Shown: piece after piece, positions 1-8,843 of the stretch
Position numbering within the stretch: position 1 is the stretch's first letter
How the letters are laid out: each line of letters starts with the position of its first letter
Assembly: GCA_946186915.1 (NCBI GenBank)
Contig: CAMHOY010000002.1
Span: 124,001 to 188,000, forward strand
Reading direction: 5' to 3'
Length of the DNA: 64,000 bases
Source: an uncultured Bacteroidales bacterium
Lineage (GTDB): Bacteria; Bacteroidota; Bacteroidia; Bacteroidales; Paludibacteraceae
Made by a program: the position numbers and the translations under genes
Notes under the pieces: model-generated
The model's input: only the letters and a program-made list of their open reading frames with translations
Told to the model about the DNA's origin: nothing
The model's database searches: none

Positions 1-367
1 CCTCGCGTTCGTATATATGACACCAACACGCACCTATTCCTTGCTCGGCAGCCGCGAGAAGAATATGCTCCGCAGCGATTGCCCCGTCCGCCATCCATGT
101 GTTGTCACACAAAGTAGGGTCGAGGGCGATGACAATACCCGCCATCGCGGTATCAAACATCTTACTGCCGTAGGTCTTGCATCCGCTCAGAGCGCGTAAC
201 TTGGTTTCATCGCGCACCACGATAAACTCCCACGGACATGTCCGTTTAGCGCTTGGTGACATCAGCGCACAACGCAGCATATAATCTATTTTTTCCTGCT
301 CTACAGGCCGGGATGTATACTTACGTATAGACCGACGGCGTTGACATAATTGTTCAAAAGAGTCCAT
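1..367 (-). CDS. Nitroreductase family protein, 3' end outside window
   Basis: The 122 visible codons begin MDSFEQLCQRRRSIRKYTSR, the usual N-terminus of FMN-dependent nitroreductases, where the RRRSIRKY basic run contacts the flavin phosphate. SPSAKRTCPWEFIVV matches the family segment SPSAxNxQPWxFivv, and the later AEHILLAAAEQGIGACW matches the helix before the second FMN contact. Members reduce nitro groups, quinones or flavins with NAD(P)H in the cytoplasm; the substrate cannot be told here. The gene runs leftwards off the window, so the C-terminal third is missing. The ATG at 365-367 follows a clear Bacteroidota promoter by about 15 nt. It is divergent from the lipoprotein pair that starts at 582. 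Confidence 0.9.
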   Translation of the reverse strand, partial: MDSFEQLCQRRRSIRKYTSRPVEQEKIDYMLRCALMSPSAKRTCPWEFIVVRDETKLRALSGCKTYGSKMFDTAMAGIVIALDPTLCDNTWMADGAIAAEHILLAAAEQGIGACWCHIYERE

Positions 368-380
368 ACTAATCCAATTT

Positions 381-420
381 AGCGTGCAAAGATACAAAGA
401 TTTTTTGATATACGCAAATA
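381..420 (-). promoter_or_regulatory. Bacteroidota-type promoter of the nitroreductase gene
   Basis: Reading the minus strand, a TTTGCGTATATC -33 element is followed after the usual spacing by TATCTTTGCACGC, which fits the -7 consensus TAnnTTTG. It lies directly upstream of the start codon. Confidence 0.75.
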
Positions 421-516
421 GAAAATGAAAATGTTTTATAAAAATATACAATATATACGAAAAATGAGAAGAAATATTGGCAATTATAGGAATTTTTCAT
501 TTTTTATTTGCTGCCA

Positions 517-553
517 CTTGCACATATAACTTTTTTATTGTAAATTTGCAGCG
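517..553 (+). promoter_or_regulatory. Promoter of the tandem lipoprotein genes
   Basis: CTTGCACATATAAC forms the -33 element and TGTAAATTTGCAGCG the -7 region, 29 nt before the ATG at 582. It is one of the recurrent extended promoters of this window. Confidence 0.75.
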
Positions 554-581
554 ATTTTACTAACCCTAATATTTTACCACA

Positions 582-1466
582 ATGAAACAATCTCTTTATT
601 TCCCCTTGCTACTCTTGGCAGTGGTTTTATCGAGTTGTTCAACGTACCAATTCACCGCTCGTCAGACGGATGTACGTCAGCGCTCGATTGACTCCAAGGA
701 ACAGATGGCCAGCATCGTTGTGAATTATGATCGCGAAGTAACTGCTACTTCCGACTATCAGTTGACGCGTAAAGATGCTATCGCCGAGGCCGAGTTCTTA
801 TGTATTCAAGATGCGAAAATCGATGTCGTCGTTGACCCGATTTACAAAATTGAATACAACCCGTTTAAACTGAAAAAGCGCTTCAAAGCTACGATTGTCG
901 GCTATGCCGGTACGTACAAAGAGGAGCCGAACCGACTCGATGACTCCAAGAATTACACGTTGGAGGAGATCGAGAAATTCAAATTGTTGTACGATTCGAA
1001 TTTCCCAAAGTACTATTACCAGAAATCGAATACGGGCGACACCTATTATTTCAATGGCGGTGGACTGCCGGCTCTCAAAGACGGAATCAAGTCAAGTGGT
1101 TCTATCATGCTGAAGAACCAAGCACCGGCTCGTTCATTCAAGCCATTTGACTCAAACGAAATGCTTAAAGCCAAAAAGCTGCGCGATGGCGGTATCGCTA
1201 TGATGGTTTGCGGTCCGGCCGTATGTCTCGTTGCTGGTCTTACGACTTTTGCTATCGCAGGAAACTGGGGCTGTGAATGCGAATCTCATTATCCGGGCAC
1301 TATTGCCGGTTCGGTACTCATGGCGGTCGGCGGAGCAGCATTTGTAGCCGGTGTACCTATGGTAACTGTCGGTGCGGTTCGATATAACCGCATGAAGAGA
1401 GAGCAGTCGCTGCAATTCACGCTCAACTCCGGTGCTAATGGTATCGGTATTGGTTTAACCTTCTAA
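582..1466 (+). CDS. Lipoprotein with C-terminal hydrophobic segments, paralogue of next gene
   Basis: The first 20 residues are a lipoprotein signal peptide with lipobox LSSC at about residues 17-20, so an envelope location is likely. The mature part opens STYQFTARQTDVRQ. It shares with the next gene the segments TYQxTARQT, RKDAIAEAEFLCI/KEDAMLECRYLAI, KIDVVVDPIYKIE and KKRFKATIVGYAG. Residues 205-270 contain two glycine- and alanine-rich hydrophobic stretches (VCGPAVCLVAGLTTFAIAG and AGSVLMAVGGAAFVAGVPMV) that look like membrane segments and are absent from the paralogue. The family is not recognised; the conserved core of about 90 residues is probably a small folded domain. The pair shares the promoter at 517-553 with 12 nt between them, so it is probably an operon. 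Confidence 0.8.
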   Translation: MKQSLYFPLLLLAVVLSSCSTYQFTARQTDVRQRSIDSKEQMASIVVNYDREVTATSDYQLTRKDAIAEAEFLCIQDAKIDVVVDPIYKIEYNPFKLKKRFKATIVGYAGTYKEEPNRLDDSKNYTLEEIEKFKLLYDSNFPKYYYQKSNTGDTYYFNGGGLPALKDGIKSSGSIMLKNQAPARSFKPFDSNEMLKAKKLRDGGIAMMVCGPAVCLVAGLTTFAIAGNWGCECESHYPGTIAGSVLMAVGGAAFVAGVPMVTVGAVRYNRMKREQSLQFTLNSGANGIGIGLTF

Positions 1467-1478
1467 CAGAAACGCATT

Positions 1479-2048
1479 ATGAAAAAGATTTTAGTTGTTT
1501 TATGTATGGGTGCGCTGGTGTTGACCGGATGTACCACCTACCAATACACCGCTCGTCAAACCGGTATCGACCGCGATGATATTCAGGCGTCCCCGACATT
1601 AGTGGACATAAAGTCCGATTTTAACAAACGTGTAGAAGCCATTTCGAGTTGGCACCCGACCAAAGAAGACGCCATGCTCGAGTGCCGTTATCTGGCTATC
1701 ACGAATAACAAAATAGACCTGGTTGTAGATCCTATCTACAAGATTGAGTGCCGCAACTCACGAATTCGCAAACGTTTCAAAGCTACGTTGACCGGTTTTG
1801 CAGGTTATTACGTGAACGGCCGCACACAACGCGAAGATATCGAAGCTATCAGTAAGTTCTCGCTGGAGGACATCGAGAAATACCTCATTCTCCACAACCC
1901 CGAAGTACTGAAATATATCAACGCAAAGGGAGAAGTAGTAAACATCTTCCATAGCGACGCTCCGAAAAAACCATGTTGTGACAAACCGGCTCAGGAACCC
2001 AAAGAGCAACCGGCTCCTGCACCAAAATCACAGTCCAAACGCAAATAA
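1479..2048 (+). CDS. Lipoprotein, shorter paralogue of the preceding gene
   Basis: Signal peptide with lipobox LTGC (Cys18), then TTYQYTARQTGIDRDD. The core to about residue 115 aligns with the upstream lipoprotein (KIDLVVDPIYKIE, RKRFKATLTGFAGYY, SLEDIEKYLILHNPEVLKY). The C-terminal 30 residues are proline-, lysine- and glutamine-rich (EPKEQPAPAPKSQSKRK), with a CC pair before it, and may be a flexible tail reaching peptidoglycan. It lacks the hydrophobic hairpin of the first copy. Function unknown. Tandem duplication followed by loss or gain of the membrane-like domain explains the pair best. A terminator-like hairpin follows at 2072. Confidence 0.8.
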   Translation: MKKILVVLCMGALVLTGCTTYQYTARQTGIDRDDIQASPTLVDIKSDFNKRVEAISSWHPTKEDAMLECRYLAITNNKIDLVVDPIYKIECRNSRIRKRFKATLTGFAGYYVNGRTQREDIEAISKFSLEDIEKYLILHNPEVLKYINAKGEVVNIFHSDAPKKPCCDKPAQEPKEQPAPAPKSQSKRK

Positions 2049-2071
2049 GGACCTGTTAAAATCCAAAAAAG

Positions 2072-2103
2072 TGGCATACGTTCTTGCGTATGTCATTTTT
2101 TTT
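2072..2103 (+). terminator. Intrinsic terminator that overlaps the lysS promoter
   Basis: A 9-bp stem (2072-2080 with 2087-2095, one G-U pair, 6-nt loop) is followed by eight T residues. The loop and right arm contain TTGCGTATGTC, which is also the -33 element of the promoter at 2083-2120. Confidence 0.65.
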
Positions 2104-2120
2104 GTGTACTTTTGCAGCGG
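2083..2120 (+). promoter_or_regulatory. lysS promoter
   Basis: CTTGCGTATGTC at -33 and TGTACTTTTGCAGCGG at -7. The -33 element sits inside the terminator hairpin of the lipoprotein operon. Confidence 0.75.
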
Positions 2121-2176
2121 ATTTTATGTGCAAACATAAATTCATAACAAACTGCATTAAAATATTAAGAATCATA

Positions 2177-3739
2177 ATGGAATTAAGTGAACAAGAGATT
2201 GTACGCCGCCAGAGTTTGCAGGCGATGCGCGATTTAGGCATCGATCCCTATCCTGCGGCAGAGTATGAAGTGACCGGTTATTCGACCGACATCAAAGCGG
2301 CTTTTGTGGACCGCGCGGAAGGAGAGCCGGAACCCAAAGCTGAGTGGTTTACCGGTAAGAGCGTGCGCATCGCAGGACGATTGATGTCCAAGCGCATCAT
2401 GGGTAAAGCCTCTTTTATTGAGTTGCAAGACTCGAAGGGCCGTATCCAGGTGTATGTCAGCCGCGATGATATCCAAGCGCCGGTAGCAGAGGGCGAGCAG
2501 CCTACCACTGCGGAGCAGCAAATGTACAACGTCGTTTTCAAGAAACTGCTCGATATCGGTGACTTCATCGGTATTGAGGGATTTGTTTTCCGTACCCAGA
2601 TGGGCGAGATCAGCGTACACGCAAAGAAATTGACCGTACTCGCAAAGAGTCTCCGTCCATTGCCTATTGTAAAATACAAAGACGGCGTGGCTTACGACGG
2701 TTTTAATGATCCGGAACAACGTTATCGTCAGCGTTATGTCGACTTGGTGGTCAATGACGGTGTTAAGGAGACATTCCTCAAACGCGCCACTATTCTGCGC
2801 ACCATGCGTCAGATCTTTGATGAGGCCGGATATACCGAAGTGGAGACTCCTATTCTCCAACAAATCGCGGGTGGTGCGAGCGCACGTCCGTTCATCACGC
2901 ATCATAACTCGCTCGACGTGGACATGTACCTGCGTATCGCTACCGAACTCTACCTCAAACGCCTTATTGTCGGCGGCTTTGAGGGTGTGTATGAGATCGG
3001 CCGTAACTTCCGCAACGAGGGAATGGACCGCTCCCACAACCCCGAGTTTACCTGCATGGAGCTCTACGTGCAATACAAGGACTATAACTGGATGATGGGC
3101 TTTACCGAGCAGTTATTGGAGAAGATTGCGATTGCAGTCAACGGCACAACCAAGGTCAAAGTGGGCGACCACGAAGTGGATTTCAAAGCGCCGTACCGCC
3201 GCTTGCCTATCCTCGATGCCATCAAAGAAAAGACCGGCCTTGACTTGGCCTCAATGAGCGAGGAGGAGATCCGCGTAGAGGCGAAGAAACTCGGCGTAGA
3301 GGACACGGAGCATATGGGCAAAGGCAAACTCATCGACGAGATTTTCGGCGAGACCTGCGAGGGCACCTTCATCCAGCCGACCTTCATCACCGATTACCCG
3401 GTTGAGATGTCTCCGTTGACGAAGATGCACCGCTCCAAACCCGGTCTGACCGAGCGTTTTGAGTTGATGGTGAACGGCAAAGAGTTAGCGAACGCCTATT
3501 CGGAGCTCAACGACCCGATTGACCAGTACAACCGTTTCGTAGAGCAGATGAAGCTCGCTGACAAAGGTGATGACGAGGCGATGGTGATTGACCATGACTT
3601 TATGCGCGCATTAGAATATGGTATGCCGCCGACATCCGGTATCGGTATCGGTATTGACCGTCTGGCAATCCTCATGACAGGGCAGCCTACCATTCAGGAA
3701 GTGCTTCTTTTCCCCACGATGAAACCCGAAGTCAATTAA
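2177..3739 (+). CDS. lysS: Lysyl-tRNA synthetase, class II
   Basis: Charges tRNA-Lys with lysine in the cytoplasm. The protein of 520 residues has an N-terminal OB-fold anticodon-binding domain (GKSVRIAGRLMSKRIMGKAS, about residues 55-75) and a class II catalytic core. Motif 2 is RNEGMDRSHNPEFT and motif 3 is SGIGIGIDRLAILMTG near the C-terminus. FITDYPVEMSPL and LANAYSELNDP are also typical of LysRS. The reading frame is open 31 codons further upstream, but that part overlaps the promoter, so MELSEQEIVRR (ATG at 2177) is chosen. gpsA follows 36 nt downstream, after AT-rich simple sequence. Confidence 0.97.
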   Translation: MELSEQEIVRRQSLQAMRDLGIDPYPAAEYEVTGYSTDIKAAFVDRAEGEPEPKAEWFTGKSVRIAGRLMSKRIMGKASFIELQDSKGRIQVYVSRDDIQAPVAEGEQPTTAEQQMYNVVFKKLLDIGDFIGIEGFVFRTQMGEISVHAKKLTVLAKSLRPLPIVKYKDGVAYDGFNDPEQRYRQRYVDLVVNDGVKETFLKRATILRTMRQIFDEAGYTEVETPILQQIAGGASARPFITHHNSLDVDMYLRIATELYLKRLIVGGFEGVYEIGRNFRNEGMDRSHNPEFTCMELYVQYKDYNWMMGFTEQLLEKIAIAVNGTTKVKVGDHEVDFKAPYRRLPILDAIKEKTGLDLASMSEEEIRVEAKKLGVEDTEHMGKGKLIDEIFGETCEGTFIQPTFITDYPVEMSPLTKMHRSKPGLTERFELMVNGKELANAYSELNDPIDQYNRFVEQMKLADKGDDEAMVIDHDFMRALEYGMPPTSGIGIGIDRLAILMTGQPTIQEVLLFPTMKPEVN

Positions 3740-3775
3740 TTTTTAATTTTGAATTTTTAATTTTTAATTTCCGTC

Positions 3776-4765
3776 GTGTATCGTAAAATTGCAATATTAG
3801 GTTCGGGTTCATGGGCTACGGCATTGGCGAAGATCGTGATGCATAACCAGAGTGAGATCAACTGGTTCATCCGTCGTCAGGAAGTGATTGACGACTTCAT
3901 CGCTACCGGCAAGAACCCTTCTTATTTAGGCGCTGCCAGTTTTGATATCGGACGTATCCACTTCTCATCCGACATCAACCAGACAGTCGCGCAGTCCGAT
4001 GTACTCATTTTGGCTATTCCTTCGCCTTACGTGAAGCAGTCGCTGAATAAGATCCGTCGCGACATGACGCATAAGGTGGTTATCTCTGCTGTCAAAGGTA
4101 TGATTCCTGATGAGAATGTGATTATCACCGACTATCTGCATAACCGTTTTGGCATCTCGTTTGACCAGTTGGGTGTCATCGCCGGTCCCTGTCATGCTGA
4201 GGAAATTGCATTGGAGCGGCTCAGTTACCTTACTATCGGCTGCGAGAACCGCCAGAATGCCGAAGTGTGGGCAAAACTGTTCAGCACTCCGTATGTTCAT
4301 ACCACCATCTCGAACGATGTGATTGGTTTGGAATACAGTTCGGTCATGAAGAATATCTACGCCATCGCAGCCGGTATGTGTCAGGCGCTCCATTACGGCG
4401 ATAACTTCCAGGCGGTACTGCTATCAAACGCCATACAGGAGATCCAGCGTTTCGCGACAGCCATGAGTAATGTGCCGCGAGACATCACCGCGTCCGGCTA
4501 TCTTGGAGACGTGCTTGTCACGGGCTACTCGCAGTTCAGCCGAAACCGTCAGTTCGGTCAAATGCTGGGCTTGGGCTATTCAGTCAAGGCTGCACAGATG
4601 GAAATGGAAATGGTGGCCGAAGGATACTATGGTACAAAAGCCATCTACGAAGCGAACCAACGCATGAAAGTGGCGCTGCCTATCGTGGACGCAATGTACG
4701 AGATCCTGTACAACAAGCAGAAAGCAAAACCTATTATCATGTCTTTAACTTCTAAATTACAATAA
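3776..4765 (+). CDS. gpsA: NAD(P)-dependent glycerol-3-phosphate dehydrogenase
   Basis: Makes sn-glycerol 3-phosphate from dihydroxyacetone phosphate for phospholipid synthesis. The N-terminal Rossmann motif is [10 protein letters not shown] (residues 8-17). Other family signatures are AVKGMI around the catalytic lysine, [13 protein letters not shown], and [18 protein letters not shown] with the substrate-binding lysine. The length of 329 residues is normal. The start is GTG at 3776 (GTG-TAT-CGT); no in-frame ATG precedes the Rossmann strand. The pgi ATG lies 2 nt after the stop, so lysS-gpsA-pgi and the next small gene probably form one transcript. Confidence 0.95.
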   Translation: MYRKIAILGSGSWATALAKIVMHNQSEINWFIRRQEVIDDFIATGKNPSYLGAASFDIGRIHFSSDINQTVAQSDVLILAIPSPYVKQSLNKIRRDMTHKVVISAVKGMIPDENVIITDYLHNRFGISFDQLGVIAGPCHAEEIALERLSYLTIGCENRQNAEVWAKLFSTPYVHTTISNDVIGLEYSSVMKNIYAIAAGMCQALHYGDNFQAVLLSNAIQEIQRFATAMSNVPRDITASGYLGDVLVTGYSQFSRNRQFGQMLGLGYSVKAAQMEMEMVAEGYYGTKAIYEANQRMKVALPIVDAMYEILYNKQKAKPIIMSLTSKLQ

Positions 4766-4767
4766 TC

Positions 4768-6111
4768 ATGAAACTATGTTTGAAGAATGCTGCAAGCTTT
4801 GTGAAAGCCGACGCATTGAAGAAACTGGAGTCGCAAACAGAAACTGCCAACTTACTGCTTGAGAACGGTAAGGGCGCAGGCAATGACTACATTGGCTGGG
4901 TACACCTGCCCTCCTCTATCACTGAATCAGAGTTGGCAGAGATCCAGGCATGTGCAGAGGACTTACGCCGTCGTTGTGAGGTGGTGATCGTAGCCGGTAT
5001 CGGTGGTTCGTATCTCGGTGCACGCGCCGTGAACGAAGCTTTGAGTTCATCGTTTGATGCCTTTGTTGCCAAAGACCGCAAGAACCCTTACGTGGTTTAT
5101 GCCGGAAACAATATCGGAGAAGACTATCTGGCTGAACTCATGGAGTTCCTCGCCGACAAACAATTCGGTATCATTAACATCTCCAAGTCAGGTACGACGA
5201 CCGAGACTGCACTCGCTTTCCGCTTGCTCAAGACCATGCTGGAGAAAAAGGTAGGCAAAGAGGAAGCCAAGCACCGTATCGTAGCTGTTACGGATCGCGT
5301 CAAAGGTGCACTGCGCAGTCTCTCCACCAAAGAGGGTTACAAGACCTTTGTCATTCCCGATAACGTAGGCGGTCGTTTCTCTGTTCTCACACCGGTAGGC
5401 CTGCTGCCTATTGCGGTAGCCGGCGGTAACATCCGCGAACTCGTACGAGGAGCTGTAGAGATGGAGAAAGCAACGGACGTCAAAGTACCTTTTGCCCAGA
5501 ACCCTGCTTGCCAGTACGCAGCGATGCGCAACGCCCTCTATCAGGACGGCAAGAAGATCGAGATACTGGTTAACTTCAACCCGAAACTGCATTATTTCTC
5601 CGAGTGGTGGAAACAACTCTACGGTGAATCAGAAGGCAAGGACCACAAGGCAATTTTCCCGGCATCCGTTGATTTCACAACCGATCTCCACTCCATGGGT
5701 CAATGGATTCAGGACGGTGAGCGCACGATCTTCGAGACCGTGATCTCTATCGAGAAAGCCAACAAGACCGTGCTTGTTCCGACCGATGAAGAAAACCTCG
5801 ACGGACTGAATTTCCTCGCAGGCAAGCGCGTCGATGAGGTCAACAAGATGGCTGAACTCGGTACCCAACTGGCTCATGTGGACGGCGGTGTACCGAATAT
5901 TCACATCTCGTTCGAGAAAATCGACGAGTTCAATATCGGCCAGTTCATCTATTTCTTCGAGCGCGGCTGCGGTATATCCGGCTATATCTTGGGCGTTAAC
6001 CCGTTCAACCAGCCTGGCGTTGAGGCCTATAAGAAAAACATGTTCGCTCTGCTTGACAAACCCGGATATGAGGCAGAGAGCAAAGCTATTAAGGAACGTT
6101 TAAACAAATAA
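4768..6111 (+). CDS. pgi: Glucose-6-phosphate isomerase
   Basis: Interconverts glucose 6-phosphate and fructose 6-phosphate. Visible signatures: [16 protein letters not shown] (about residues 75-90), [16 protein letters not shown] (sugar phosphate loop, about 140-155), [15 protein letters not shown] (about 200-215), and a C-terminal [18 protein letters not shown]. At 447 residues it is the short form found in Bacteroidota and Firmicutes rather than the 550-residue proteobacterial form. It is flanked closely by gpsA (2 nt) and the PepSY-like gene (4 nt). Confidence 0.97.
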   Translation: MKLCLKNAASFVKADALKKLESQTETANLLLENGKGAGNDYIGWVHLPSSITESELAEIQACAEDLRRRCEVVIVAGIGGSYLGARAVNEALSSSFDAFVAKDRKNPYVVYAGNNIGEDYLAELMEFLADKQFGIINISKSGTTTETALAFRLLKTMLEKKVGKEEAKHRIVAVTDRVKGALRSLSTKEGYKTFVIPDNVGGRFSVLTPVGLLPIAVAGGNIRELVRGAVEMEKATDVKVPFAQNPACQYAAMRNALYQDGKKIEILVNFNPKLHYFSEWWKQLYGESEGKDHKAIFPASVDFTTDLHSMGQWIQDGERTIFETVISIEKANKTVLVPTDEENLDGLNFLAGKRVDEVNKMAELGTQLAHVDGGVPNIHISFEKIDEFNIGQFIYFFERGCGISGYILGVNPFNQPGVEAYKKNMFALLDKPGYEAESKAIKERLNK

Positions 6112-6115
6112 CAAT

Positions 6116-6553
6116 ATGAAAAAGATTGCATTAGTTGCACTGCTCATCAGTGCGTTTGTCACAGGTGTTTTTGCACGTGGTAAACAACCGGTAGCTTTCG
6201 AAAACGTACCGGAGGATGTAAAGGAAGAGATTCAGAAGAACTTCCTGCCGGCGGATATCCAACTCATTACGGTAAAGAAAGTGGCTCCGCGTAGATTCGA
6301 GTATGCATTCAAAATGAATGATGAGACCGAAATCAAGTACAACAACAGAGGTGAACTGATTAAGGTGGAGAACGATAAAGGTATCAAGACCTTGTTCGTT
6401 CCGGAGAAAATGCAGAAGTACGTAAGTGAGACCTTCCCGAATGCCACAATCACGAAATATGAGGTGGCTCTCGGAAAGAAAGTTCTTGAACTGAATGACG
6501 AGATGACGCTTGTCTTCACCAAACAAGGCAAGTTCGTGCGTATCGAAGACTAA
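6116..6553 (+). CDS. Secreted PepSY-like (BLIP-like) protein
   Basis: Signal peptide MKKIALVALLISAFVTGVFA, then about 125 residues with the pattern of the Bacteroidota PepSY-like family (PF11396, putative beta-lactamase-inhibitor-like). Short beta strands around VPEDVKEEIQKNF, RFEYAFKMNDETEIKYNNRGELIKVE and VLELNDEMTLVFTKQGKFVRIED form two half-repeats. Such proteins are periplasmic or surface; their molecular role is not established and no inhibitor activity should be assumed. It follows pgi by 4 nt and is probably cotranscribed. Its stop overlaps the stop of the convergent T9SS plug gene by 4 nt. Confidence 0.75.
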   Translation: MKKIALVALLISAFVTGVFARGKQPVAFENVPEDVKEEIQKNFLPADIQLITVKKVAPRRFEYAFKMNDETEIKYNNRGELIKVENDKGIKTLFVPEKMQKYVSETFPNATITKYEVALGKKVLELNDEMTLVFTKQGKFVRIED

Positions 6554-7755
6554 TGAAGGATCTGTACGCCGACTAAGCGGTCATAGCGCGCGCCGAAAGG
6601 ACGCCAAAAGACATACACGGCGTATTCATTCTCCGTCTGCCAATAACTACCATCCACACGCTGGGTGGTAGTTTTGTTTTGCGTTCCTTTGCCGGAGAAC
6701 CAATACTGGTAGTCGTACCCACCCTGCTTCACAAGTGAGGTAAACCAATAGACTTTCGCATCAGGGTCGTATTGCATCCTGTTACGCATCGAGCGCTCGT
6801 TCTGGAAGAGGTCACCTCCGATATAAACGGCACCGTCCAACCATGGTTTATCTACAGCCAACGTCCAATGTACCCACATATACTCCGCTTCTATATCATC
6901 GTCATAGGCATGCTCGGCATTGATCTTATAAATGCCGTCCGCGTCAAAATGATGGATATACTGGCCTTGTGACACCTCATCCGTGAAGAGCAACACGTTA
7001 TAGTCACCCAGTTCATGGTACACGCGGTCGATGCCCGTTCCGGCATAATAGGTAGAGAACGCATCGAAATGATGGTATTCATTGCCGCCCTCGAAAATAA
7101 GGGATTTGTTGTTGACATAACGCTGCCTTGCGGGTTCAAAGAATGTAGGCTGCGTCAGTTCTACAGCATTGTCCGTGCGGTTGTTCTGCGTCACCACGAT
7201 CCGCAGTTCTTTGGGGTCGCGTACATTCAAGGCTGCTGTGTTCACATCGATATCCAGCTGCTGGTAGCGTCCGTTGAACTCAATATCGGTGTTCGCCCGC
7301 ACGTTCGCGGCGATCTTCACCAGCGGTTCCACTACGCAGAAATCTATCTCCGCGACTTTGTCGTCCGGATTGCCGTCCTCATAAATCGTCAAGCGGTATT
7401 GTCCGCTCTTGGTGAGGCGCATATCGGCATTGGGGAAATCGAACCAATAATGCGTGTATTCGCGGGTGGTGTTGATCGAATGCGCATAATCCACGATGTC
7501 GCAGGTCGTAAACCCTTGCAGGTACTCGTTGCTCATCAGGTCACTGTTTAGCATTCGTACGGTGTAGGTGTACATGTGTACGTCATGGCTCATCTCGTCA
7601 AAAGAGATGTGCAGCGGTACCTGGTCTTCCAATAACAAGAACTCGCGCGCCACGCGCAACGTGCGCACATGCTCCTTATAAATACGCGTATGTGTCTGAG
7701 CAGATATCGCAACCGCCAGAGTAACAAAAATGAATATGAATGCTATTTTTTTCAC
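6550..7755 (-). CDS. Type IX secretion system plug protein (DUF5103 family)
   Basis: After a signal peptide (KKIAFIFIFVTLAVAISAQ) comes an all-beta protein of about 380 residues matching the DUF5103 family. Typical features are RIYKEHVRTLRV near the N-terminus, GYDYQYWF, and a C-terminal VDGSYWQTENEYAVYVFWRPFGARYDRLVG. In the T9SS translocon the homologue blocks the periplasmic side of the SprA/Sov pore. The frame is open to 7806, but those 17 codons cover an opposing promoter, and the GTG at 7753-7755 opens directly onto a good signal peptide, so it is chosen. Other T9SS genes in this window are at 24597, 36927 and 44893. Confidence 0.8.
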   Translation of the reverse strand: MKKIAFIFIFVTLAVAISAQTHTRIYKEHVRTLRVAREFLLLEDQVPLHISFDEMSHDVHMYTYTVRMLNSDLMSNEYLQGFTTCDIVDYAHSINTTREYTHYWFDFPNADMRLTKSGQYRLTIYEDGNPDDKVAEIDFCVVEPLVKIAANVRANTDIEFNGRYQQLDIDVNTAALNVRDPKELRIVVTQNNRTDNAVELTQPTFFEPARQRYVNNKSLIFEGGNEYHHFDAFSTYYAGTGIDRVYHELGDYNVLLFTDEVSQGQYIHHFDADGIYKINAEHAYDDDIEAEYMWVHWTLAVDKPWLDGAVYIGGDLFQNERSMRNRMQYDPDAKVYWFTSLVKQGGYDYQYWFSGKGTQNKTTTQRVDGSYWQTENEYAVYVFWRPFGARYDRLVGVQILH

Positions 7756-7760
7756 AAAAT

Positions 7761-7800
7761 ATTTGTGTATTTCAAAAAAATGTAGTACCTTTGCACCCGC
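7761..7800 (+). promoter_or_regulatory. Promoter of tRNA-Thr
   Basis: TTTGTGTATTTC at -33 and TAGTACCTTTGCACCCG at -7, ending 27 nt before the mature tRNA 5' end. It overlaps the 5' end of the plug gene, which is on the other strand. Confidence 0.7.
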
Positions 7801-7826
7801 TTTCAAAAATCATGCCAATATAGTTC

Positions 7827-7899
<73 letters not shown>

Positions 7900-7909
7900 C
7901 TCAAAACGG

Positions 7910-7940
7910 ACGAATCACCTTTTGGTGGTTCGTTTGTTTT
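7910..7940 (+). terminator. Intrinsic terminator after tRNA-Thr
   Basis: Ten-base-pair stem ACGAATCACC with GGTGGTTCGT (one T-G pair), 4-nt T loop, followed by TTGTTTT. Confidence 0.8.
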
Positions 7941-8007
7941 ACCACCTTTCCGGACGAGCAGAGTCCGGGAGAATTGCCTTTGGCAATAATCGTGCCCTGG
8001 GGGGCTT

Positions 8008-8811
8008 TTATAACAAATACCTCTTGCGCAGTATTTGCATGTCTTCGTGTGTGAGACAGAGTATCTCGTGCAGGTAGCGCGTCATCCCTCCGTACTCGCG
8101 GTCGATGAGGTCCAGAGTGGAGATGAAGTTCGGCGTGGACACTCCCATAAAGGCTTGTATGACCGCCATCTCTTCTGCCCCGCCACCTCGCGCCACAACA
8201 TCCGCGTTCAGTCGCTCCACGATAGGACGATACGCGATATTACTCAGGTCAAAGTCCTTAATGATTGTCTCTCGGTCCACTCCCAAGGCGAACATCAGGA
8301 AGGCTGCTCCCCACCCTGTGCGGTCCTTGCCCTGCGCGCAGTGCCAAAGGATTCCGCCGTCCTCGGGTGCCTCGACTATAAGCCGCAGGAACGCGGCGTA
8401 CTGCAGTTGGGAGAACTCGCTCTGTATCAACGACGGGTACATGTTCGCCGCCATCATCTGCACCTCCGGATAGAAGGAATAATTGACGATATGACGGTCC
8501 AGTTCCAGGAATGCCTCATCCGGGATGGGTTTACCTGTCTGCTGTTCCGCGCGCATATCAATGGTCGGCAACAAGTGGTGCTGGACGCCGTCTATCTCTC
8601 TGTCCGGCACCGCTTCGAACTCACCCATCGAACGGAAATCGAAGATACGGCAGAGGTTGAATTCACTCTTCAGCCGTGCCACGTCGGCATCCGACGCGTC
8701 ATGCAGATGAGCGGTTCGCAACAACCGTTGCGGACGTATCGGACGACCTCCGGCAGCAATGATACCTCCTAAGTCGCGGGCATTATCTATTTTTTCAAAA
8801 AATATATTCAC
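8008..8811 (-). CDS. Tyrosine-protein phosphatase (DSP/PTP-like, PF13350 type)
   Basis: The P-loop signature HCAQGKDRTGW (CX5R, about residue 157) marks a cysteine phosphatase. The N-terminal NARDLGGI and RLLRTAHLHDASDADVARL segments match the Y_phosphatase3 family of secreted or cytoplasmic tyrosine/lipid phosphatases. No signal peptide is seen, so it is probably cytosolic. General-acid and substrate residues cannot be assigned by eye. It is the last gene of a five-gene minus-strand operon, 16 nt after the HD hydrolase, and shares with the other members a theme of phosphoryl signalling. Whether it acts on a protein, a lipid or an inositol phosphate is open. Confidence 0.85.
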   Translation of the reverse strand: MNIFFEKIDNARDLGGIIAAGGRPIRPQRLLRTAHLHDASDADVARLKSEFNLCRIFDFRSMGEFEAVPDREIDGVQHHLLPTIDMRAEQQTGKPIPDEAFLELDRHIVNYSFYPEVQMMAANMYPSLIQSEFSQLQYAAFLRLIVEAPEDGGILWHCAQGKDRTGWGAAFLMFALGVDRETIIKDFDLSNIAYRPIVERLNADVVARGGGAEEMAVIQAFMGVSTPNFISTLDLIDREYGGMTRYLHEILCLTHEDMQILRKRYLL

Positions 8812-8813
8812 CT

Positions 8814-8843
8814 CTAAACACTAAACACTAAACACTAAACACT
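8814..8843. repeat. Tandem heptamer repeat TAAACAC
   Basis: About four copies of the 7-mer TAAACAC. It fills the gap between the two genes and, read on the minus strand, supplies the last residues and stop codon of the HD protein (FSV-stop). Confidence 0.9.

Noticed and set aside
2234..3073. 279-codon minus-strand frame
   Set aside because: Lies wholly within lysS, whose class II motifs are clear; a GC-driven shadow.
7941..8007. Second RNA gene after tRNA-Thr
   Set aside because: Only a small TCCGGA/TCCGGA-type hairpin and no tRNA-like arms.
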